A stretch of 64,000 nucleotides of DNA from Macrothele yani (taxonomy: Eukaryota > Arthropoda > Arachnida > Araneae > Macrothelidae), in assembly GCA_039090855.1 (NCBI GenBank), contig CM077011.1, forward strand, positions 23,251,001-23,315,000, in the 5' to 3' direction. The notes below the pieces were generated by a model. The model did not search any database, had not been told where the DNA came from, and worked only from the letters and a program-made list of their open reading frames with translations. Every line of letters starts with the position of its first letter. The stretch's first letter is position 1. Positions 33,799-44,084 of this stretch are shown here, one piece after another. The translations under genes were made by a program, and so were the position numbers.

Positions 33799-34375
33799 GA
33801 TATCTTGAGCAGCCGATATCAAGTGAGGGTCACATTGATGAAGGAATTAATCGGCGAGTAAAATTTAGATGGACAGCTTTGGAAAGAAACAGTACAAGTT
33901 TTTAGAGCAGTATGCCATTAAGTCTTAAAAGGAAAGTGTGTAATTAATGCATCCTGCCAGTGCTTACGTATGGAGCAGAGATATAAACCTTAACTAAAAA
34001 AGATATACAAAGACTGCCGACAACTTAAAGAGGCATGGAGAGATTCGTGCTTGGTGTAACCAGGAAAAATAAGAAGATGAACTTGTGGATAAGAAAAATG
34101 ACAGGAGTGGAGAACATCATGACAACAGTAAAATTACTAAAATGGTAATGGGTTGGATATGTTGCTAGAAGAACAGACCACCGATGGACAACTGAAATTT
34201 TGGACTGGATTCCAAGGGACAGGAAAAGACACAGAGGAAGATCCCATGGGAGATGGATGGATGAAATTCGAAAGCATAGTGCAGTAGCATGGAAGAGACA
34301 GGAAGAAGACAGGCAAATGTGGAAGACACTTTGGGAGAATTTCATCCAGCAGTCGATTGATAATGGTTGACAGTG
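33799..34375 (+). mobile_element. RTE LINE 3' fragment, copy 2
   Basis: Begins inside the GQQISSEG section immediately after the tail of copy 1 and runs to AATGGTTGACAGTGATT, with many stops and indels. It is clearly more diverged than copy 1. The head-to-tail position suggests that copy 1 landed directly at its edge or that the two were joined by deletion. Confidence 0.85.
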
Positions 34376-34380
34376 ATTTG

Positions 34381-34381
34381 A

Positions 34382-34452
<71 letters not shown>
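34381..34452. repeat. (TATC)n-(TG)n compound microsatellite
   Basis: About nine TATC units followed by about 18 TG units, starting right at the 3' end of RTE copy 2. Confidence 0.95.
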
Positions 34453-34455
<3 letters not shown>

Positions 34456-35007
34456 AAATAAACCTCCAACTTCAACTCCCCAACAACAGCTGAAAATCCA
34501 AATTCAGAACTGCACATACACTTAGCTAAATTTCTAAAAAACTGCTTGAAATAAATCCTTTACAACTTTAAAACCTCAATAAAGAAAACGAAATAAAATT
34601 ACTAGATCTCTCGAGCACCCCAAACCAATCTTCAGGGAAAAGCATCTGTGTACCTTAGAGCGTAGGAAAGTTCAAGTTTCATGAGTGTGTTACCTTTACT
34701 GTTTTTATATGCCAAACAAAACTGCCGATAGGAAATATTGAAACTCAATTTTGACACATTGTTTTCCCTTTCCTGAACTTAATAAAACATCGTAAAAACT
34801 TATAAATGCCTTAATGCCAATGAAATGGAAATGCAATTGAAACTTGAAAATTAAAACTGAACTCCAAAGCGAAATGTAAACAAATACACTGAACGCGGTT
34901 AAGAGACGTTGATAACACGTTCGTAAAATCTCTGCTGTAAGTACAAGTTGTTAAAGCGTTCCTAGAAATAATATCAATCACTTCGAGGATCACGTGAGCT
35001 ATTGGGT
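34453..35007. other. Interval without recognised genes
   Basis: AT-rich, short frames, no family recognised. Confidence 0.4.
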
Positions 35008-36143
35008 GTCATCATCAACATCATTGTCAACCATTATCAATCCACTGCTGGACGAAGGTCTTCCCAAGTTTCCTCCACAACGGTCTGTCTTGTGCCAGTC
35101 TCTTCCATGTCACTCTTGCATACTTTCGAATTTCATCCACCCATCTTCCATGTAGTCTTCTTCTGGGTCTTTTCCTGTCCCTTGGAATCCAATCTAAAAT
35201 TTCGGCTGTCCATCGATGGTCTGTCCTTCTGGCAGTATGTCCAGCCCATTGCCATTTCAGGGATTTAACTCTGATCATGATGTCTTCCACTCTTGTCATT
35301 TTTCGGATCCACGAGTTCCTCTTCTTATCTCTCCTGGGTACACCAAGCATGCACACCTCTCCATGCTACTTTCAGTTGTCTGCAGCCTTTGTATGTCTCT
35401 TTTAGTTAAGGTCCACGTCTCTGCACCATACGTAAGCACTGGAAGGATGCATTGATTAAACACTTTTCTTTTAAGACATAATGGCATATTGCTCTTGAAA
35501 ATTATGCTGTTTCTTCCAAAAGCTCTCCAGGCAAGTTTTGTACGCCGATTAATTTCTTCATCAAAATGACCCTCACTTGATATCTGCTGTCCATGATAAA
35601 CGTACGTGTCTGTTATCTTCAGCTTTTCTCCATCAGTCGATAAATCTTTATTTCTTGAAAAGCATTGAACATCACTTTTGTCTTCTGAAAGTTCATTTTT
35701 AATCCCACTTCTTTACTCTTGTCAGCAAGTTCCAGAATCATACTCTGCAGCTCTGATGGGGTAGTTGCAAAAATGACTACGTCATCAGCAAAACGAAGGT
35801 GGGTTAGATAATCTCCATTAATCTTTATTCTTTTGTTTTCCCAGTTCAGTGATTGAAAGACATTTTCCAAAGTGGCGTTAAACAGTTTCGGAGATATGGT
35901 GTCACCTTGTGTCACTCCCTTTCCAATTTTTAGGTGTGTTGTATTTTCAAACAGCTGAATCTTTGCACTTTCATTTTCATAGATGTTATTAATAATATTA
36001 ATTTACGCATCTTCAATACCGCAGGATTTTAGACCCATTGTAACTGCTGATGATTTCACCGAATCAAAGACTTTCTCATAATCAATAAAAGCTATGCACA
36101 ATGGAATTCATATTCCCTCGCTCTTTCAATTAGTTCTCTCATG
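35008..36143 (-). mobile_element. RTE LINE 3' fragment, copy 3
   Basis: Minus-strand copy starting at its 3' tail (CATCATCAACATCATTG) and truncated near 36143 within the RT (YELPLCMAF section, with a small frameshift near 36105). Frames 35619-35915, 35296-35487 and 35027-35356 cover RQGDTISPKLF, LRFADDVVIFA and the C-terminal basic region. Frameshifts near 35490 and 35640 break them. It is close in sequence to the 41.5-kb copy. Confidence 0.88.
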
Positions 36144-38449
36144 TAAAGGGTGTTAAATGTTAAACGTCTTCTTGACTTGTCGGAGAAAAAATGTCTTTTT
36201 TTTTTTGGTGCTGAAAGTGGTTATTTGAAAGTAATAAAAAGTGTAATGTTATAAAAACGTATCGTGAAATTGGATTATTTTAGTCTGATAACAATATAAG
36301 GTGTAATGCTGCAGAAAGTCTCTTGAAATTGAATAAAATTTTATTCTGATAACATGAACGCGGTGAAAACATTTTTACCGTATTTCCAATAATTAATTTC
36401 GTGCTAGCGTTCACAAAAATAAATAAAAAATAAAATTAAGAGTTTACAGCATTTCGTGTTCAAATTGCGAAATCTAAAAATATCCATGTGTGCATAACAA
36501 TAACTAACTAAACTCAACTTTAACAATTAACAAAAGGAGAAAGACAGCGTACCGAAAAATTACCTTTTTTTTTTTCTTTCTTAACGGCGCATAGTTAGCA
36601 AGTCAAGAGCAGTTTCTACCATTAAGATCAACAGCGCTCTTAAAAAATTAGTGTCAAATATCCATTTTATGCTTAAACTGAAACTGTTCATTATGACACC
36701 CCAATAATTGCGCTTCGACAGTACGAAGAAATTTTCTCTTACGTCGTTACGAAGCTTCTTTGACATGTGAGAATAAACGTCATTAGTCGAGCAGTTATTA
36801 GCGAAATAATAACGCCAGCAAAGTTGAACAAACGTACTCTGCAAGAGAATATGTGTGTGAATGGGTGTGTGTCGTCTGAGTTAATGCTGGTAATGTATTC
36901 TAAAGGAATGGCTCCCTGCTAGCCTATTTAAAAAGACAGATTTTATTTGCCGAAACATTTCGCACATTTTTGCTGCTTTAAGACTGCTGAGAAAATAAAA
37001 TGGGATCAAAAATATGAGGAAAAGGATCAAGGAAGGAATCATTAACAACCTTAATGACGTAACGCGAGCAACCACATATCCTCGTCGAATCAGAAGTCGT
37101 TAAAATTCCATTGACATTCAAGGCAGCCTTCCAATAAATTTTCAGGCCTTGCGTCGTAATCTCTGAAGCTTCCCCGTTAAATCGGACATATCGCATTAGT
37201 TAGGGGGGGGGGATGGAACGACGATGCGCACGAGGTCACGGTGAACATTATCATTAAAGTCCGGAGCATCAAGGAGGACAGTGTTTAGGTGAACGGTCAT
37301 GTAATATTCGATCTCGTCTCAGACTCCTTCGCACTGCGAGATAAGAGCATTACTTCTCCTGGTTAAGTCGAAAGATTCTCCTTCGCGAAGCATTGTCAGC
37401 GAACCACAAAGGATCCAACCATCGTTCTCTCAAATGGATCCGCGGCTGACCTCAGCGAAGGTCAAGTCGAATAACACCCTTCATTAACATACGGATACGA
37501 TGCCGAGGTTGTGACGGTGGTCGTCAGCATCCGTTTTCTTGGATGCGAAAACGAAACTGGTTTAGCATATTTAAACGAGGCTGCGTGGACCCTAAGCCAT
37601 TATTACTGGCCGCTATTTTGAAACGCTCTGCAGGTCGGGGTTTACGGAGAGAAGGCAGATGTGTGAGCTTTCGCTAATTATGAGCGGCGGTTCAACATCT
37701 TGGAAGCGCAAATCATTTTCACTACAGAGCCCAATATCCTTGCCTCCTAAATAGTAAGCTTATGCCTAAGCCATTAGGAATATCCTAACTCTAATTTTAA
37801 CGTAGGGGAATCCACGTAATTAAGTTGGCACAAATTTAAACAAAACTACTACGTCAAGTCACATGGTACAAACGTGCTTGAAATGCCAACGTTAATTAAC
37901 GCTTAGGTTACATTCGTGAAAATAGGATCTCTTTAACTAGGAATGGGGCTTACATTCAAATGACAAAGTACGTGTTATATTTAAACGTGTGTTGTTTCAA
38001 ATGCAGTTGGATAATATCTTGGATTGAATGATAGGTGAGATTTTAATGTCCAGTAATGTACTTCACTCTGTTATCCGTACATGACACAAGAGAGGTAACA
38101 AATCAAAGCGGGAAAAAAAATTAGTGAGCTCACTAGAACAAAGGTTAATTCCTAGCAAGAGGTCAAATTCATATAGAGATCAATACAGGAAGCGTAACAC
38201 CGCGAAGGATTTGAACTATAGTCGGGAAAATAACAGGACGAGAGAAGATGACGATGTAAGACCAAGAAGTCAGAGGCGCTTGCTCCTGCGGCTTGTCGTC
38301 CGGGAAGTGCCTAACTTTCGGTTCCCGATGAGACATATTTGGTGCACTGGTCCAACGGCACGGACTCTTACCGTTCCGTGGAACCCCCAAAATCAGGGGC
38401 GAAAACTGCTTGTAGCCCTAATAGCTCCTTTTGGTGGAATTTAAACCCC
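36144..38449. other. Interval without recognised genes
   Basis: Mostly AT-rich. A C/G-run at 37204-37212 and a GC-richer patch at 37300-37700 show no coding motif. A 106-codon open frame at 38124-38444 has no recognisable domain and ends next to the TRIM copy. Confidence 0.4.
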
Positions 38450-38464
38450 TATAACGTACATGTT

Positions 38465-38537
38465 TGTTCGCGCCGGGCATCGAACCTGGGTTCTCTCGCC
38501 CCGGAGTAAGTCGCTCACTTAACTAAGCTACGCGGAC
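38465..38537 (-). other. tRNA-like unit in 3' LTR of split TRIM
   Basis: 73 nt on the minus strand. The A box is TAGCTTAGTTAAG (worn) and the B box GGTTCGATGCCC. It has the same length and position as in the other copies. Confidence 0.75.
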
Positions 38538-38767
38538 ATGTGCTCTCACTGCTATCTGCCTTTATCTGATGTGCATCTTGCGGTGCAGGCATGTCACATC
38601 CCCGGAAAGAGGGCCTGGGACATGGCCCATGGGTCAGCCGGGACCATGTGTCGCTACAGGAAGTCATTCCATGAAGAACGTGCTTTTGAGAAATCCCAGA
38701 CAATTGGGTGTATGGAACGTGATATATTTTTTCGAAGCACTGAAGAAGGGATTCTCATTTTTTCCTG

Positions 38768-38804
38768 TCTCGCCCTGTGAAAAGAACATCACATCATTGC
38801 GAGA
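38768..38804 (-). other. Hairpin next to PBS in split TRIM
   Basis: TCTCGC/GCGAGA stem 26 bases inside the PBS, at the same place as 27259-27295. The inner stem is weaker here. Confidence 0.65.
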
Positions 38805-38830
38805 AACATAACAGCCGGGTCATCCTGAAA

Positions 38831-38842
38831 TTTCGGGCGCCA
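38831..38842 (-). promoter_or_regulatory. PBS of split TRIM
   Basis: TGGCGCCCGAAA on the minus strand, one mismatch from the other copy, directly after GTTATA-T. Confidence 0.8.
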
Positions 38843-38854
38843 ATATAACGTATA

Positions 38855-40788
38855 CCGTATATACTCGTGTATAGGTCGACCCCCCCCCCAGATTTTTATC
38901 TGAATATTTCCAGTTTTTGTATATCCCGTGTATAAGCCGACCCCCCCCCCCGATTTTTATGTGAATATCTGCAGTTTTTGTATACCAAAATAAAAAAATA
39001 AAAAAATCTTTTCCGAGGATGCGCCCGCATGCGGAAATGTGAACTTACTATTTATTGTTGTACCTGACTCTCGCAATGTTGCTTGAAGCAGTTTCCCGCA
39101 AAACCACCTTGGTTGGAGAGTTTTCAGGGGAAGTTTACATACTTTAACAATATATGAACTCACTTTTGCACATCCCCTCCCCCCTTCTTCCACTTTTTTT
39201 GTGAGCGAGCTTTCTGCAGTTACTTCATTCATGGAGAGTAAAGCATTTGCTCCCGTAGCAAACGAATCGTTATGCGTTTACCAAACGTCGTAAGGCAGGC
39301 ACATCCTTATTTAAAAAGAAAAAAAAAACACACTTCCTGAAACATATTTAAAAAGCGTAAATAGGTCTTGATGTCAACCTGATATTTTTTTTTATCCTAT
39401 AAAAAATATGCATGCCGCAAAAAACAAATGTGTAACTTTTGAAGTTTTCAATGGATCTCTACAAAATTTTAAAATGAATCTTTATTTTGATGTATTGTGT
39501 AAAATTTGCACGCAACTATTTAAAAAATTGAAGAAAATTTGTTTATAAAATTTTCTCCCACATCCTGTGCAGCGTAGCAGCTGTCGGTGAACTGCTGAGC
39601 TGGACGAGTGTGTGATTGACAGAGAGGTCGTTTATCTACTCCCGAGTTTCATCCCCCCTCTCCACCGGGTTTGTGACAAACAATCGGCTTTAGTGACAAA
39701 ACCAAACATCGCCCCATTCAGTAAAGATGCAATTCATTTTGCTCGCTCTTAGTCTTTAGAAATGGTTACTGCTTCTTTGAGTTTTAGAACCAGGGCACAC
39801 TCAATTTAATAACAAACGTAAGTAGTTTGTTAAACTAATGCACTGTTTTTACTATCAGTGGCGGCAATGTTATTCTGAGCGATCGGCCAAGTTTAAACAC
39901 TTTCGTTTTCGGGATGCATTGATCAAGTTACCGCTGTTCTGTAGATTGTCACGCCTCTCTTCTCCACCGTGGCTAAGCAGGGTCAGTGGTCTCCTTTTTC
40001 AATAGTCTGTTCTTTTCCCTCTTCATCCCCCCGTCGAGAATTGAGCACAGTCGTATGATCATGATCATATGTAGAGGATTTTAGGAAGGGAGTGTCAGAC
40101 CCTAGGTCTTAAACAGCCCTTAGAAACAGGAAACTAGGAGATCCGTGCCAGAGCGCCAGATAGGAAAGTGACACGGAAGCGAGGTAGAAAGGGGGAGGAA
40201 GACGCCCTTATTTATTACAGGGGGGCCAGTACCCGGGGTCCGACGGCTGAACGTGCCCATCCTACGCACGGCTGATATTTAGTGTATCGAGCGTTCGTAC
40301 CTGCCTGGGATCGAACCTGAGGCCTTTTCCGTGGCAGTCACGGACGTTGCCCACTAGGCCACCCGCGGCCCCCACACAGAGTCGTAAGTCACGGCACCGC
40401 GCAACTTAAACTACTAGCTGACGCGTTTACGTCTTTCCTCTGGGTGATTTACAAGCGGGGCAGTCAAGGCTATATCGATAGATCTAAAATGGACTTTGAG
40501 ACATCCTTGTGAAATGAGTTTTTCTATTAGTGAATAAAAAAACTCGTATACATAAAATCAAGAAAATTCTTATCAGTAACTTTCTTCTGTGTCAGTAACA
40601 CCCGGAAAATGACTAAATATACAACTGCAGATGAACTGATGGCGCAAAGGGCTAAGTATGTGCATTTCCATAATGCATCAAAATTTTGGTTTTCAACATA
40701 TCAGAAATATTTTCCGTGTATAGTTCGACCCCTATTTTCGACCTAAATATTTCATTTAAAAAGTCGACCTATACACGAGTATATAAGG
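38855..40788. mobile_element. Non-autonomous TIR transposon nested in TRIM LTR
   Basis: A 1934-bp insert flanked by TA on both sides (38853-38854, 40789-40790). Perfect 22-bp inverted ends (TATATACTCGTGTATAGGTCGA type) are preceded by CCG or CCT. A second, diverged copy of the end unit with its own C-run lies inside the left end (38927-38985), and a similar one inside the right end (about 40700-40730). No transposase frame is seen. The TA target suggests the Tc1/mariner/pogo group. A SINE (40066-40370) is nested inside, giving three layers: TRIM, this element, SINE. Confidence 0.78.
40066..40370 (-). mobile_element. SINE family 2 copy nested in the TIR element
   Basis: On the minus strand it starts CCGCGGGTGGCCTAGTGGGC (A-box region), then CACGGAAAAGGCCTCAGGTTC (B-box region at about 40310). 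It ends with the family's CTAGGGTCTGACACTCCC and ATCCTCTACATATGA blocks. It is the best-preserved of the three copies. Confidence 0.88.
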
Positions 40789-40794
40789 TAAGTT

Positions 40795-40867
40795 TGTCCG
40801 CCCTGGGCATGAAAACCAGGTCCCCTCAGTCCGGGAGAAGTTGATCTCCCAACTCAGCTACGCAGAC
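40795..40867 (-). other. tRNA-like unit in 5' LTR of split TRIM
   Basis: 73 nt on the minus strand. The acceptor GTCTGCG/GGCGGAC is nearly complete. A box TAGCTGAGTTGG; the B box GGTTTTCATGCCC is decayed. Confidence 0.75.
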
Positions 40868-41127
40868 ATGTGCTCTCACTGTTATCTGCCTTCATCTCAT
40901 GGGCGTCCTGCGGGGCAGGCACCTCACATTCCGTGGCAACAATAGTTACAAAAAAGTAGAAAAGAATCAAACCACGAAAATCTAGAATGTAGTACAGCCC
41001 CATTTACTCAGCACCGTGCAGTACGACATTATTCACCTCTCGCTACTATAGTCTACTGTAACTCTTTATTCTAGCTTACATCCACTCTCGCTCTGGTAAA
41101 GATTCCCAACCGGAGAGGCTGCAGAGA

Positions 41128-41275
41128 GGAACTAAAAAGGAAGGTTACATTAGAGTTTACGTCAAAAAGCTGACGTTAGAATACAGAAGTTTGTTTAGTG
41201 CGCCTCACACATACATTGCTTAAAACTGAGCGCTCTCTGCTTCTGTTTATATCGGCTGAAGCTTTTGGTTTATCC
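41128..41275 (+). repeat. Unclassified dispersed repeat, copy 1
   Basis: Aligns with the inverse of 54400-54560, sharing AGGAACTAAAAAG, CAGAAGT.TGTTTAGTG, CTCACAC, ACATTGCTTAAAACTG and TGCTTCTGTTTATATCGG. Nothing else about the family can be seen. Confidence 0.75.
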
Positions 41276-41506
41276 TCTTTAATAATTGAACCTTTACTAT
41301 CTCACTGATCAACAAAAATCAACACTGTAATTTTTCCTTAGAGTAAAGCAAATATTTCAGTTACATACGGTCTAGAGTACACAAAAATGATGAAAAGAAT
41401 CTTTATTTTGTTCTTATTTTTTTAATGGAGGATTTGTTTTTATAAGTTACTACAAAATAACACATTGTCACAATGCATTATTACTGTATATGCATAAGTT
41501 GATTGT

Positions 41507-42867
41507 TTAATCATCATCATCATCATCATTGTCAACCATTATCAATCCACTGCTGGATGAAGGTCTCCCCAAGTTTCCTCCACAACGGTCTGTCTTGTGC
41601 CAGTCTCCTCCATGTCACTCCCGCATATTTACGAATTTCATCCACCCATCTCCCACGTGATCTTTTTCTGGGTCTTTTCCTGTCCCTTGGAATCCAATCT
41701 AAAATTTCGGCTGTCCATCTATGGTCTGTCCTTCTGGCAGTATGTCCAGCCCATTGCCATTTCAGGGATTTAACTCTCATCATGATGTCTTCCACTCTCG
41801 TCATTTTTCGGATCCACGAGTTCCTCTTCTTATCTCTCTTGGTTATACCAAGCATGCACCTCTCCATGTTGCTTTGAGTTGTCTGCAGCCTTTGTATGTC
41901 TCTTTTAGTTAGGGTCCACGTCTCTGCACCATACGTAAGCACTGGAAGGATGCATTGATCAAACACTTTTCTTTTAAGACATAATGGCATATTGCTCTTG
42001 AAAATTATGCTGTTTCTTCCAAAAGCTCTCCAGGCAAGTTTTGTACGCCGATTAATTTCTTCATCAATGTGACCCTCACTTGATATCTGCTGTCCTAGAT
42101 AAACGTACGTATCTGTTATCTCCAGTTTTTCTCCATCAATCGATAAATCTTCATTTCTTGTAAAAGCATTGAACATCACTTTTGTCTTCTGAAAGTTCAT
42201 TTTTAATCCCACTTCTTTACTCTTGTCAGCAAGTTCCTGGATCATACTCTGCAGCTCTGATGGGGTAGTTGCAAAAATGACTATGTCATCAGCAAAACGA
42301 AGGTGGGTTAGATAATCTCCATTAATCTTTATCCCTTTGTTTTCCCAGTTCAATGATTGAAAGACATTTTCCAATGTGGCATTAAAGAGCTTCGGAGATA
42401 TGGTGTCACCTTGTCTCACTCCCTTTCCAATTTTTATGTGTGTTGTATTTTCAAACAGCCGAATCTTTGCACTTGCATTTTCATAGATGTTATTAATAAT
42501 ATTAATGTATGCATCTTCAATACCGCAGGATTTCAGAGCCGTGGTAACTGCTGATGGTTTCACCGAATCAAAGGCTTTTTCATAATCGATAAAAGCCATG
42601 CACAATGGAAGTTCATATTCCCTCGCTCTTTCAATTAGTTCTCTCAGTACGTGGATATGATCTATTGTGCTGTAGCCACTCCTGAATCCAGCTTGTTCTC
42701 TCGGTTGAGCCATGTCCAGTGTTACCTTCAAGCGGTGTGAAAGAACTTTTGTGAAGATTTTATAAACCACTGATAGGAGGCTGATAGGTCTGTAGTTCCT
42801 GAGATCGTCAATGTCACCTTTTTTATGTAGCAGGATCATTGTAGCATTGTTCCAATCCTCAGGAATA
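41507..42867 (-). mobile_element. RTE LINE, copy 4, best preserved
   Basis: Runs from the (ATC)n tail at 41510-41529 to a truncation inside the WNNATM section at about 42867. The coding part is uninterrupted. Similar 75-bp sequences flank it on both sides (41421-41505 and 42888-42960). Confidence 0.9.
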
Positions 42868-42911
42868 GTATATATAAAATATACAACAGAGGATTTGCTT
42901 TTATACGTCAC
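41532..42911 (-). CDS. RTE reverse transcriptase, 5'-truncated but open
   Basis: An open frame of 459 codons. The first 14 residues are flanking sequence read through in frame, so the ATG is fortuitous. From residue 15 it is RTE: LHKKGD with YRPISLLSVVYKIF (40-53), then motif A FIDYEKAFDSV (107-117). RQGDTISPKLF (166-176) and the catalytic FADD (206-209) follow, then thumb and connection sequence. The C-terminal basic domain is W-Q-W-A-G-H-T-A-R-R-rich, ending FIQQWIDNG. The two Asp of FADD and the Asp of motif A are present. The APE endonuclease and the start of RT are missing, so it cannot retrotranspose. The intact frame implies recent insertion. Confidence 0.9.
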   Translation of the reverse strand: MTYKSKSSVVYFIYTIPEDWNNATMILLHKKGDIDDLRNYRPISLLSVVYKIFTKVLSHRLKVTLDMAQPREQAGFRSGYSTIDHIHVLRELIERAREYELPLCMAFIDYEKAFDSVKPSAVTTALKSCGIEDAYINIINNIYENASAKIRLFENTTHIKIGKGVRQGDTISPKLFNATLENVFQSLNWENKGIKINGDYLTHLRFADDIVIFATTPSELQSMIQELADKSKEVGLKMNFQKTKVMFNAFTRNEDLSIDGEKLEITDTYVYLGQQISSEGHIDEEINRRTKLAWRAFGRNSIIFKSNMPLCLKRKVFDQCILPVLTYGAETWTLTKRDIQRLQTTQSNMERCMLGITKRDKKRNSWIRKMTRVEDIMMRVKSLKWQWAGHTARRTDHRWTAEILDWIPRDRKRPRKRSRGRWVDEIRKYAGVTWRRLAQDRPLWRKLGETFIQQWIDNG

Positions 42912-43020
42912 TCCAAATTATATAATTTACCTTATCACAATCTATTTGCATACGTTACATTACAATTACTTTACATATAGATTAAGATAATACAACGTAG
43001 TTGTCACAAATGTTTTTTTT

Positions 43021-43070
43021 CAAGTCGACCACTTTTTTCGCTGGGTATTAACCTAGCTTCATCAGGACGA
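43021..43070 (-). ncRNA. Hammerhead ribozyme-like motif of a Penelope-like element
   Basis: On the minus strand: CTGATGA (43065-43059), a stem II GCTAGG with CCCAGC around a TTAATA loop (one mismatch), then GAAA (43039-43036) and a GTC cleavage triplet (43029-43027). GAC follows it and pairs with GTC just before CTGATGA as a short stem I. Stem III is minimal and mismatched, so activity is doubtful. Order and spacing fit the minimal hammerheads known from Penelope-like terminal repeats. Confidence 0.6.
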
Positions 43071-43088
43071 ATGGCACGTAAATATTCA

Positions 43089-43405
43089 AACTGTATCATC
43101 ATCATCATCATTGTCAACCATTATCAATCCACTGCTGGACGAAGGTCTCCCCAAGTTTCCTCCACAACGGCCTGTCTTGTGCCAGTCTCCTCCATGTCAC
43201 TCCCGCATATTTACGAATTTCATCCACCCATCTCCCATGTGGTCTTTTTCTGGGTCTTTTCCTGTCCCTTGGAATCCAATCTAAAATTTCGGCTGTCCAT
43301 CTATGGTCTGTCCTTCTGGCAGTATGTCCAGCCCATTGCCATTTCAGGGATTTAACTCTGATCATGATGTCTTCCACTCTCGTCATTTTTCGGATCCACG
43401 AGTTC
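43089..43405 (-). mobile_element. RTE LINE 3' fragment, copy 5
   Basis: Only the last 310 bp of the LINE (C-terminal basic region, WQWAGHTARR to FVQQWIDNG) plus the (ATC)n tail. It is nearly identical to the same part of copy 4. It ends abruptly at GAGTTC next to the Penelope endonuclease stop. Confidence 0.9.
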
Positions 43406-43992
43406 TATTCACGTGTTTTGGTTAGATACTTCCACGCGCTTGATAGAAATGGCGTGGATGCCATGTCATTAACAAGTTGCGAAGACTGCTGATATATATG
43501 GAAAGTTTCCAAAACATAAAGTTTGGTGGTTGAATCTGGCTTGTCGATAAGTTTTGCTTCTTCAAAGAGAAATTTGTGGTCCTTTTCGTAACAGTGTTTA
43601 GCCATCGATGACTTCTTTAGGTCACAATTCCGAATGTAGGTCTTGTGCTCCTTCAATCGAAAACGCAAGGCTCTACGGGACTGTCCTATATACGAAGCGC
43701 TACATTCACATGGAATTTGATAAATTCCCCACGCGTTTTTGTCTTCAACATAGTCCTTTGATCCTAAAAATCTCATTTTTGTTTATGGGTTTAAAACTGA
43801 CCTTAGAATTAAAGGTTTTGAGAATTTTTGTAATTTTGAAGGCAATGTCACGGGAAAATGGAATAATGGCAAAATTATCTCGCAATGCATCAAAGGAGTT
43901 AATGTGGAGATGGGCTTCGGTTTCCGGAATTTTGTTAGAGCCTTGTCTATAATGGAAGGGTTGTATACTCGCTGTACTGAGATAAAGAACAA
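43406..43992 (-). pseudogene. Penelope-like endonuclease (GIY-YIG) and linker
   Basis: The frame 43776-43406 begins MRFLGSKDYVEDKNAWGIYQ and continues PCECSASYIGQSRRALRFRL and KEHKTYIRN. GIYQIPC and SASYIG form the GIY...YIG pair. RRALRFRLKEH carries the catalytic Arg region, and KHCYEKDHKF the His/Lys block typical of the Penelope subgroup. Upstream (43992-43780), YNPSIIDKALTKF resembles the end of the RT linker, but a one-base shift near 43785 separates the two frames. The RT core is absent upstream of 43992. The enzyme would nick target DNA for target-primed reverse transcription. Confidence 0.85.
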
Positions 43993-44084
43993 TTACTTTA
44001 CATTTTGCAATTAGAACAAATTTTAAGTGTATTAATGTGCTGTATTAGTAAAGTCTATACATTACATGCTTTTCCATTTATACT

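Larger units (their letters stand above)
38450..40927 (-). mobile_element. Second TRIM copy, split by a nested transposon
   Basis: Minus-strand order is: 5' LTR (40927 to 40789, resuming at 38854 to 38844), PBS at 38842-38831, internal region, purine tract and 3' LTR (38597 to 38450). Removing 38855-40788 restores a TRIM of about 540 bp collinear with the one at 27058. It shares the internal hairpin, the AGAATCCCT..TTCAG block and the CCATG-rich end. It is older: its LTRs differ strongly from each other and lack the GACGGAGAAATTTACTT stretch. No flanking duplication is recognisable. Confidence 0.82.
42940..43992 (-). mobile_element. Penelope-like element fragment, interrupted by a LINE
   Basis: Minus-strand order: an RT-to-endonuclease linker (43992-43780), the GIY-YIG endonuclease domain (43776-43408), then an RTE insertion (43089-43405). 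The 3' flank of the element follows, with a hammerhead-like motif (43021-43070). GIY-YIG plus hammerhead sequences are hallmarks of Penelope-like elements. The direct repeat TATTCA near 43081 and at 43406 may be the target duplication of the inserted LINE. Confidence 0.78.

Noticed and set aside
38124..38444. 106-codon Arg-rich frame
   Set aside because: No motif, no splice or promoter support; possibly repeat-derived. Not called as a gene.
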